Origin: Bacteroidota bacterium
GTDB lineage: Bacteria > Bacteroidota > Bacteroidia > Bacteroidales > Tenuifilaceae
Assembly: GCA_023406715.1 (NCBI GenBank)
Contig: JAEXVC010000175.1
Span: 1-15,427, forward strand
Direction: 5' to 3'
Length of the DNA stretch: 15,427 bases
Numbering within the stretch: position 1 is the stretch's first letter; each line of letters begins with the position of its first letter. This document shows positions 6,494 through 12,678 of the stretch, one piece after another. Position numbers and translations under genes: made by a program. The notes beneath the pieces were generated by a model, which worked only from the letters and a program-made list of their open reading frames with translations, made no database searches and was not told the origin of the DNA.

Positions 6494-9400
6494 ATGCTAC
6501 GCAAATACCTTTCGGCGTTGCTTTTGGTCTGTTTATATAGTTTATCGATAGCTCAAGTAGACTCAACCAAAAAAGAGATGAAGTTTGACTTGGGTATTAC
6601 CCGCGACCAAAATATTAACCTTTGGCCAATATTTAAAAGAACCTTTTCGCAGTACGAAACCGATAAACAGATTCTATTCCCGATATACCGAAGCTATAAA
6701 AACACATTAAGGGTAGAACAGCGAAGCCATTTACTTCCTATCTACTGGAGCGATAGCAGCAAAAAGGGAAAGAGCCTTCGGATAATCTCAACATTATATC
6801 CATCATTATTTCATATATCAAATGATTATAAGGATAACACCAAAACCTTTACTTTGCTTGAATTTGCTCCAAAAGTTAATATACTTGAGTTCAAAAAATC
6901 GCCCGACGGATTGGTGCTCGAGAACAATCTGCTATTCTTCCTGTGGTATAAGGACAATAAGATTACCCAAAAATCGCACCTAGTTATATTCCCGGCATAC
7001 TGGCAATTTAAAACGCCAATGCGAAATACACACACTCTTTTTCCGCTCTATTCATATGGTAAATACTCAAACTACACAAAAAACTATTTTGCCATTACTC
7101 CCCTACTCTGGCATTTTAAATCGCAAAACCAAAGTAAAAATATTCTTTTCCCGTTATGGTGGAGTAAAACATTTAAAACCACCAACGATACTGTAAAAAC
7201 GAACCTATTTCTACCATTATACTATTCACGCAAAAGCAACAACTTAAAAAACACAGTGCTATTCCCAATAGTTTGGAGCAATAAAGGAAAGAACTATAGT
7301 TCATTAACGGTAGCGCCTCTTTTGTCTGTAGGTCATGCTTTGAACTCTAACACAAGCCATTTAATGCTTACACCTTTGTTCTGGAACTTTAAAAGAGATG
7401 AAAGCCAAAGAACAATTCTTTTCCCAATTCTTTGGAAATACAACTGGCACACCCAATTCGAGAAGTACAGCACTCTGGTTATTTTCCCATTATACTGGAA
7501 CAAGCAAACTAATGATGATAAAAGCACTATCATTCCTCCCTTTATCTGGAGTAAAACTACGCCTTACTACAATTCATTTTCTTTTATCCCCTTATTCTCT
7601 GCGGGGAGTTCGCCCAACAAATCAACCAAACATATCGCAATTACGCCTATTTTCTGGCACTTTAAAACTCCTTATGGACATAGCAACACATTGATACCTC
7701 TATGGTGGTACCGAAAAAAGATAAGCGAGAACTCTATCAAGACGGATAATGTAATACTTCCAGTATATTGGGGGTGGAAACGACCATCGAGTCAAGGGAA
7801 CATTTTATTTCCAGTTTTATGGCGATTCAAAAATAATAACTATAGCTCCACAAGCATATTTCCCTTGTTATCTATTGGCAAATCGAGCGATAATGTAAGA
7901 GGTTATAGTGCTATAACACCTCTTTACTGGCGCTTTAAAACATCGTCGGGCAAAGGGCAATTGCTTTTCCCCCTTTGGTTTGAGAAACACAGAACCATCG
8001 ACGGCGACATAAAAAGCACATCCCAAGTTTTGTTTCTGTACTGGAAGTACAAGGATACAACCTTTAAGCATCAGGGATTTTTCCCTGTGGTTTGGCGATT
8101 TAAGGGTCAAAACAGACAGTCATTTACACTATTCCCATTCATATCAACAGGACTTAAAAAGGATACACAAAGACGATATCTGGCAATTTTACCAATATTC
8201 TGGCACTTCCAAAAGCCAAACAAAAACTTTAGCACACTATTTCCATTATGGTGGAGCAGAAACAATAACACTGACGGAAATCAATCCCGATTCAAACTTT
8301 TAATACCTATTTACTACTCCCAATCGAACTCAACACATAAGCGCAACGTTGTATTCCCAATAGTTTGGCGCTTTAAAAGCCCAAATTACAGCTCTTTTAC
8401 TTTGGTTCCATTGTTCTCTTATGGGATGTCGCCCGAGAAAGAAACAAACCACCTAACCTTAACGCCTCTATTTTGGCACATTAAAAACCCAAGTGGTTCA
8501 ATCAACGCCCTATTACCAATATTCTGGCACTCAAAGTATGGCTCTGGCGATAATTCGTCTGAAAAAACTATTCTTTTCCCTATTTACTATGGAATTGAGA
8601 ACCCCGATGTCTCCAACCGAATTATTTTTCCAATAATTTGGAGTTTGGATAATAGAAATTATAGGTCATTTACCTTTGCTCCCCTTTTCTCGTTTGGAAG
8701 AAACGACGACAAATCGAAAAGTCACTATGCAATTACACCTCTTTACTACAACATTAAAAACGAAAATGGTAGCAAACGTGTTCTTTTCCCATTATGGTGG
8801 AATAGCCGAAATGGTAACTCAAAAAACAATATACTATTCCCAATATACTGGTCGTTCACAGGACAATCGAAGAATGTGAAGCTGGTATTCCCTGTCGTTT
8901 GGAGTTTCAGCAGTGTAAAATCTAAATCGTTAACCATTGTGCCGCTTTACTCGAAAGGAGTGTCCAAGAATGGACTGAGGCACTTAATGGTAACACCTAT
9001 CTTTTGGAATTTCTCAAATAACACTATGAATAGGAATATTCTATTCCCAATTTTTAATACCTACTCCGATGTAAACAGTAATAAAAAGTTCGACATTTTA
9101 TTTTTCCTTTTAAGGAGGAGTAAGATTGGCGATAATAGAAGTTTAAGTATAGTTTGGCCTATCATTAAAAGCGAAAAGGGTAATAATTACAAATATTTCC
9201 GGTTTGCTCCTCTCGTTTGGAGCAAAAGAAGTCCTGAATTCAACTATTTCACAATTCAGCCATTCTACTACTGGAGTAAAAGCGAACAGCAAATTACAAA
9301 TCGATTCCTATGGGAACTTTACGTGAATAGAAATGTTCTGGGTGAAAGAAAATCGTGTAGTATTCTCTGGAAAGTTGTAAACTGGGACAGGTATAGCAAT

Positions 9401-9667
9401 GGCGACAAATCGTTCAGAGTATTACATCTGCTTTATGCAAACTCCAAGGTCGATGGCAAAGTTGAGAAGAGCCTATTCCCGCTGTACTACCTCTCAAAAG
9501 ATAACAGTGGAAACAAATCGTTATCGGTAATGCTATACTTTTACAACTCGCTACGACGAAAAATTCCTAATACAACAGAATTTTACCAAGAGGAGAGAAT
9601 ATTTTGGCTAATAAGAATTCGGTCGAATTACAGGATACTTAAAGAAAAGGGTATATCTGTTGATTAA
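6494..9667 (+). CDS. Giant exported protein of tandem aromatic/proline beta-strand repeats
   Basis: I do not recognise a characterised family. From the ATG at 6494 the product is 1057 residues, beginning with a signal peptide (MLRKYLSALLLVCLYSLSIAQ, probable cleavage near the Gln). An in-frame ATG at 6461 would bury this signal behind 11 residues and was rejected. Almost everything after the signal is short units of about 17-21 residues with core [ILVT]-[LIF]-[FIT]-P-[LIV]-[FYW]-[WYS], separated by polar loops rich in N, S, K, G and T. I count about 54 units. In the middle (mature-frame prolines 184, 275, 366, 457, 548, 639, 730, 817) they form five-unit super-repeats. The last 200 residues are more degenerate, with Trp or Leu replacing Pro. 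No type IX C-terminal domain, lipobox, enzymatic motif or terminal OMP phenylalanine is visible. The gene is divergent from the phosphatase. A repetitive beta structure at the cell surface or in the periplasm is inferred. Bases 6308-6493 contain only weak promoter-like TAACTTTA at 6449. Confidence 0.85.
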   Translation: MLRKYLSALLLVCLYSLSIAQVDSTKKEMKFDLGITRDQNINLWPIFKRTFSQYETDKQILFPIYRSYKNTLRVEQRSHLLPIYWSDSSKKGKSLRIISTLYPSLFHISNDYKDNTKTFTLLEFAPKVNILEFKKSPDGLVLENNLLFFLWYKDNKITQKSHLVIFPAYWQFKTPMRNTHTLFPLYSYGKYSNYTKNYFAITPLLWHFKSQNQSKNILFPLWWSKTFKTTNDTVKTNLFLPLYYSRKSNNLKNTVLFPIVWSNKGKNYSSLTVAPLLSVGHALNSNTSHLMLTPLFWNFKRDESQRTILFPILWKYNWHTQFEKYSTLVIFPLYWNKQTNDDKSTIIPPFIWSKTTPYYNSFSFIPLFSAGSSPNKSTKHIAITPIFWHFKTPYGHSNTLIPLWWYRKKISENSIKTDNVILPVYWGWKRPSSQGNILFPVLWRFKNNNYSSTSIFPLLSIGKSSDNVRGYSAITPLYWRFKTSSGKGQLLFPLWFEKHRTIDGDIKSTSQVLFLYWKYKDTTFKHQGFFPVVWRFKGQNRQSFTLFPFISTGLKKDTQRRYLAILPIFWHFQKPNKNFSTLFPLWWSRNNNTDGNQSRFKLLIPIYYSQSNSTHKRNVVFPIVWRFKSPNYSSFTLVPLFSYGMSPEKETNHLTLTPLFWHIKNPSGSINALLPIFWHSKYGSGDNSSEKTILFPIYYGIENPDVSNRIIFPIIWSLDNRNYRSFTFAPLFSFGRNDDKSKSHYAITPLYYNIKNENGSKRVLFPLWWNSRNGNSKNNILFPIYWSFTGQSKNVKLVFPVVWSFSSVKSKSLTIVPLYSKGVSKNGLRHLMVTPIFWNFSNNTMNRNILFPIFNTYSDVNSNKKFDILFFLLRRSKIGDNRSLSIVWPIIKSEKGNNYKYFRFAPLVWSKRSPEFNYFTIQPFYYWSKSEQQITNRFLWELYVNRNVLGERKSCSILWKVVNWDRYSNGDKSFRVLHLLYANSKVDGKVEKSLFPLYYLSKDNSGNKSLSVMLYFYNSLRRKIPNTTEFYQEERIFWLIRIRSNYRILKEKGISVD
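7028..9193 (+). repeat. Eight tandem super-repeats in the giant repeat protein (period 273 bp)
   Basis: Copies begin at 7028, 7301, 7574, 7847, 8120, 8393, 8666 and 8927. The first six are exactly 273 bp (91 codons), the seventh is 261 bp and the eighth, degenerate one, about 267 bp. Each copy has five units recognisable by type: A, S[FL]T[LVF]xPL.S.G; B, [HY]xxxTP[LI][FY]W.[FI]K; C, xxL[FI]P[LI][WF]W; D, xxIL.P[VI]Y[WY]; E, xxxFP[VI][VIL]W. The spacing of the core prolines is 19-17-21-17-17. By eye the copies are clearly diverged at DNA level, so this is an old duplication kept by selection on length and core residues, not a recent expansion. Confidence 0.9.
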
Positions 9668-9681
9668 AGCAGTAGGTAGAT

Positions 9682-9712
9682 TTGCCCCCTCAAAAACGAT
9701 TGCTAACTTTGC
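9682..9712 (+). promoter_or_regulatory. Bacteroidota-type promoter of the purD operon
   Basis: TTTG at 9682-9685 is separated by exactly 19 bases from TAACTTTG at 9705-9712, a full match to TTTG-N19-TAnnTTTG. Transcription would start about 7 bases later, leaving a leader of roughly 11 bases before the purD ATG. There is therefore little room for a riboswitch. No terminator is seen between the repeat-protein gene and this promoter. Confidence 0.8.
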
Positions 9713-9730
9713 ACGTAAAGAAATTCAGCT

Positions 9731-11020
9731 ATGACCAAGGTAAATGTTCTTCTTATAGGCTCAGGTGGACGCGAGCACGCCATTGCATGGAAATTGAGCA
9801 AAAGCGATAGTCTTAATAAACTCTACATTGCACCAGGAAACCCTGGCACTGCTCAAGTTGGCGAGAATATCGTTCTAAATTCGTTAGATTTTGAAGAGGT
9901 AAAGCAAGTTGTAGTCTCAAAAAATATCGATTTGGTTATAGTTGGACCCGAAGAGCCATTGGTTAAGGGTTTACACGACTCCTTTTTGTCCGATACCAGA
10001 GTTAATCATATCCCAGTTATTGGGCCACAGGCACAAGGTGCAATGCTCGAAGGCAGTAAAGATTTTGCTAAAGCCTTCATGATTCGTCATTCAATTCCTA
10101 CAGCACGATACCAAACATTCGGCACATCGGAAGTAAAGGCATCCAAGGATTTCCTTAAAACAATGACTCCTCCTTACGTACTCAAGGCCGATGGCCTTGC
10201 CGCTGGGAAAGGAGTGGTTATATCCATTTCCTACGATGAAGCCTGCCAAACGCTCGATGAATTTTTTGCAGGCAAGTTTGGCGATGCTAGCCGTAAAGTG
10301 GTTATTGAGGAGTTCCTTAGCGGAATTGAACTTTCCGTTTTTGTTCTTACCGACGGGAATTCCTACGTAGTGTTGCCCGAAGCCAAGGACTATAAGCGTA
10401 TTGGCGTTGGCGATACAGGACTAAATACTGGCGGAATGGGCGCCGTTTCGCCAGTCCCTTTTGCAGGTAAAGATTTTATGCAGAAGGTAGAAGAACGCAT
10501 TATTAAACCAACTGTTGAGGGACTTAAAAAGGATAACATCCCATACAAAGGATTTGTATTTATTGGCTTAATGAATGTTAATGGAGAGCCTTACGTAATT
10601 GAGTATAACGTAAGAATGGGCGACCCTGAAACTGAAGTTGTGATGCCGCGCATTGAAAGTGATTTGCTTGAACTATTCCTACTATGCGCAAAGGGTGAAT
10701 TATCCAAGGCCAACATCAAAATATCTGAAAAAACTGCAACAACCGTAATTTTAGTATCGGGTGGTTATCCTGAGAGTTATGAAAAAGGAAAGGCTGTTGA
10801 AGGAATTCCTTCAAAGGAAAACTCAATGGTTTTCCATGCTGGAACTGCATTGCAAAATGGAAAACTTGTAACATCAGGTGGACGGGTTTTTGCTTGCACT
10901 GCATTGGGAGATTCTATGAAACAAGCCTTGGAACTATCTTTTTATGCTGCAAACTCAATAAGTTTCGATGGGAAATACTTTAGAACCGATATTGGTAAAG
11001 ATTTAGAAAAATACTTCTAA
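9731..11020 (+). CDS. purD: Phosphoribosylamine-glycine ligase (GARS)
   Basis: PurD joins glycine to 5-phosphoribosylamine using ATP, the second step of de novo purine synthesis, in the cytoplasm. The 429-residue protein has the normal single-function length. The N-terminal domain carries LLIGSGGREHAIAWKL (7-22) and YIAPGNPGTA (32-41). The ATP-grasp domain shows PYVLKADGLAAGKGVVI (148-164), VIEEFLSGIELSVF (191-204) and NTGGMGAVSPVPF (232-244). The metal-binding segment is EYNVRMGDPETEVVMPR (291-307, with Glu291 and Asn293). It has a full consensus promoter with a very short leader, and is followed 11 bases later by a membrane-protein gene, suggesting it leads a three-gene operon. Confidence 0.97.
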   Translation: MTKVNVLLIGSGGREHAIAWKLSKSDSLNKLYIAPGNPGTAQVGENIVLNSLDFEEVKQVVVSKNIDLVIVGPEEPLVKGLHDSFLSDTRVNHIPVIGPQAQGAMLEGSKDFAKAFMIRHSIPTARYQTFGTSEVKASKDFLKTMTPPYVLKADGLAAGKGVVISISYDEACQTLDEFFAGKFGDASRKVVIEEFLSGIELSVFVLTDGNSYVVLPEAKDYKRIGVGDTGLNTGGMGAVSPVPFAGKDFMQKVEERIIKPTVEGLKKDNIPYKGFVFIGLMNVNGEPYVIEYNVRMGDPETEVVMPRIESDLLELFLLCAKGELSKANIKISEKTATTVILVSGGYPESYEKGKAVEGIPSKENSMVFHAGTALQNGKLVTSGGRVFACTALGDSMKQALELSFYAANSISFDGKYFRTDIGKDLEKYF

Positions 11021-11031
11021 TCCAACAAGAT

Positions 11032-12027
11032 ATGCTTCTATCCTTTTTTAAAAAATCGCAACTTTCGGTAGTTATTTTAGTAGTAATTATTTCCGTTGCA
11101 ATATGGCTTAAAACGTTTCTGAATGGGTTATCATACCCATTTATCTTCGATACTATAAATATGCCATTATACGCCATTCTGGTAAAGTATATCAATCAGA
11201 GTATTATTCTCTCCAACATCATTACATTTTCGTTTGTAATGGCCATTGCGTTTTACCTATTACATCTTAACAGCAAATTCATTATAATAAAACAGCGCAC
11301 TTATCTGCCTGCGCTATTCTACCTATTAATTTCAACTGCGTTTGTCCCAATACAACGTATTAACCCCGCAATTTTTGCAACCTTTTTTATTCTTTTAGCA
11401 CTCGACCATATTTTTGCCATTTACCAGAAAGGGAATCCGCTCGACAACCTTTTCCGTGCAGGAATTTCGCTTGGTATTGCTTCGCTTATTTATGCTCCTG
11501 CAATACCATTCTACCTAATCATTTTCATGGGACTCCTGTTGCTTAGGTCGTTTTCGCTCCGCGAGTGGTTTGTTGCAGTGCTTGGAATTGCACTTCCGTG
11601 GGGTTTCTTAATGCTAACCTATTACTGGTTAAATATTGATATTTCGAAAACATTCGAACTGGTTAAAAGTAACCTGATAACCGATACTGAATCGTCTATA
11701 GATGAGTTAATACCAATTATTTTTACGTCGGTGATTGGACTTCCAACGCTTGTTGCATTATTTTACTTAATTCCAAGTATGGCCAATCAGAAGATAAGTG
11801 TTCGGAAATATCACACTCTATTCTTTTGGATACTTTTTATTGGAGCAGCAAGCTTTGCACTAATCCCCACGACTTCTTACGAAATAGCCTATATCCTTGC
11901 AATACCATTAAGCTTTCAATTAACCAACTATTTTGCTAACGCCCGAAAAAGTTTTTGGGCTGAACTGCTCTTCACGCTAATTATCATAGCAGCCTTAGCA
12001 ATACAGTTATATTTTACGTTTGCTTAA
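11032..12027 (+). CDS. DUF6427-type polytopic membrane protein
   Basis: A 331-residue integral membrane protein of unknown function, with about eight to ten hydrophobic segments and few charged residues outside the loops. It starts MLLSFFKKSQLSVVILVVIISVAIWL, with YPFIFDT in the first loop. RTYLPALFYLLISTAFVPIQRINPAIFATFFILLALDHIF and GISLGIASLIYAPAIPFYLIIFMGLLLLRSFSLREW follow in the middle. I match this layout to the Bacteroidota family DUF6427, which I recall often lying beside purD; that family name is from memory, not from a search. It sits 11 bases after purD and 10 bases before the exonuclease gene, so it is co-transcribed. No transport or enzyme motif was identified, and its link to purine synthesis is unproven. 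Confidence 0.7.
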   Translation: MLLSFFKKSQLSVVILVVIISVAIWLKTFLNGLSYPFIFDTINMPLYAILVKYINQSIILSNIITFSFVMAIAFYLLHLNSKFIIIKQRTYLPALFYLLISTAFVPIQRINPAIFATFFILLALDHIFAIYQKGNPLDNLFRAGISLGIASLIYAPAIPFYLIIFMGLLLLRSFSLREWFVAVLGIALPWGFLMLTYYWLNIDISKTFELVKSNLITDTESSIDELIPIIFTSVIGLPTLVALFYLIPSMANQKISVRKYHTLFFWILFIGAASFALIPTTSYEIAYILAIPLSFQLTNYFANARKSFWAELLFTLIIIAALAIQLYFTFA

Positions 12028-12037
12028 ATAAAAGAGA

Positions 12038-12547
12038 ATGTACGCAGTTGTTGATATTGAGACATCAGGAGGCAGGGCTCAAATAGATAGAATAACAGAG
12101 ATAGCCATTTACATTCATGATGGCGAAAAAATTGTTGACGAATTTTCTACCCTTATTAACCCCGAGACTTATATTCCTCCTTTTATTACCCAACTAACAG
12201 GTATTAATAACGATATGGTGGCCAGTGCACCTAAGTTCTATGAGGTTGCAAAGAAAATTGTGCTGATGACCGAAGGGCGTCTATTTGTTGCCCATAACGC
12301 CCCCTTCGACTACAGGTTTATTCAGGAGGAATTTAAACGTTTAGGCTATAACTACCAACGCCAAACAATGTGTACAGTAAGAATGAGCCGTAAAATTATT
12401 CCTGGAATGGGCTCGTACAGTTTAGGGAATCTTTGCCAAAACCTTGGAATAACTATTAACAACCGTCACCGCGCAGCTGGCGATGCTTTAGCAACAACTA
12501 AACTTCTTGAACTTCTATTACTTAAGACAGAAAATAAACTAATATAA
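12038..12547 (+). CDS. Stand-alone DEDDh 3'-5' exonuclease, DnaQ-like
   Basis: A 169-residue exonuclease of the DnaQ/RNase T superfamily, the fold of the DNA polymerase III proofreading subunit. All five catalytic residues are visible: Asp6 and Glu8 in VVDIETSG, Asp91 in AHNAPFDYRF, and His144 with Asp149 in RHRAAGDA. TGIN (54-57) is the second conserved motif. The protein ends just after the exonuclease domain. Many Bacteroidota relatives that I know of carry this domain fused to a UvrC-like GIY-YIG region and are more than twice as long; here a stop follows KLI with no continuing frame. It may be a genuine epsilon-type subunit or an independent nuclease. It is the third gene after purD, 10 bases beyond the membrane-protein gene. 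Confidence 0.9.
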   Translation: MYAVVDIETSGGRAQIDRITEIAIYIHDGEKIVDEFSTLINPETYIPPFITQLTGINNDMVASAPKFYEVAKKIVLMTEGRLFVAHNAPFDYRFIQEEFKRLGYNYQRQTMCTVRMSRKIIPGMGSYSLGNLCQNLGITINNRHRAAGDALATTKLLELLLLKTENKLI

Positions 12548-12629
12548 AATTTACCCCTAATCATCCTGTCAAAACTTGCTTTAATCAAAAAAACACATTG
12601 AAAATAAGCATTTTGAAAATCAATTTCGA

Positions 12630-12637
12630 TATATTTG
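12630..12637 (+). promoter_or_regulatory. Possible -7 element for the PAS sensor gene
   Basis: TATATTTG matches TAnnTTTG. The nearest upstream TTTTG (12611-12615) is only 14 bases away, shorter than the usual 19-21, so the promoter is incomplete. TTGAAAAT also occurs twice just upstream (12599-12606 and 12613-12620). The rest of the 131-base gap, 12548-12678, holds no clear terminator. Confidence 0.35.
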
Positions 12638-12678
12638 TTTATTAGTCTATGTTGTATGTAATCCTCTAAAGGTATTTA

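Noticed and set aside
7398..7694. 98-codon plus-strand frame inside the repeat gene, and several minus-strand frames there
   Set aside because: They are shadows of the repeat gene: they mirror its periodic codons, have no family motif and no start context.
7028..9193. CRISPR-like or recent satellite repeat
   Set aside because: The periodicity is at protein level in one long frame; DNA copies are diverged and there are no spacers.
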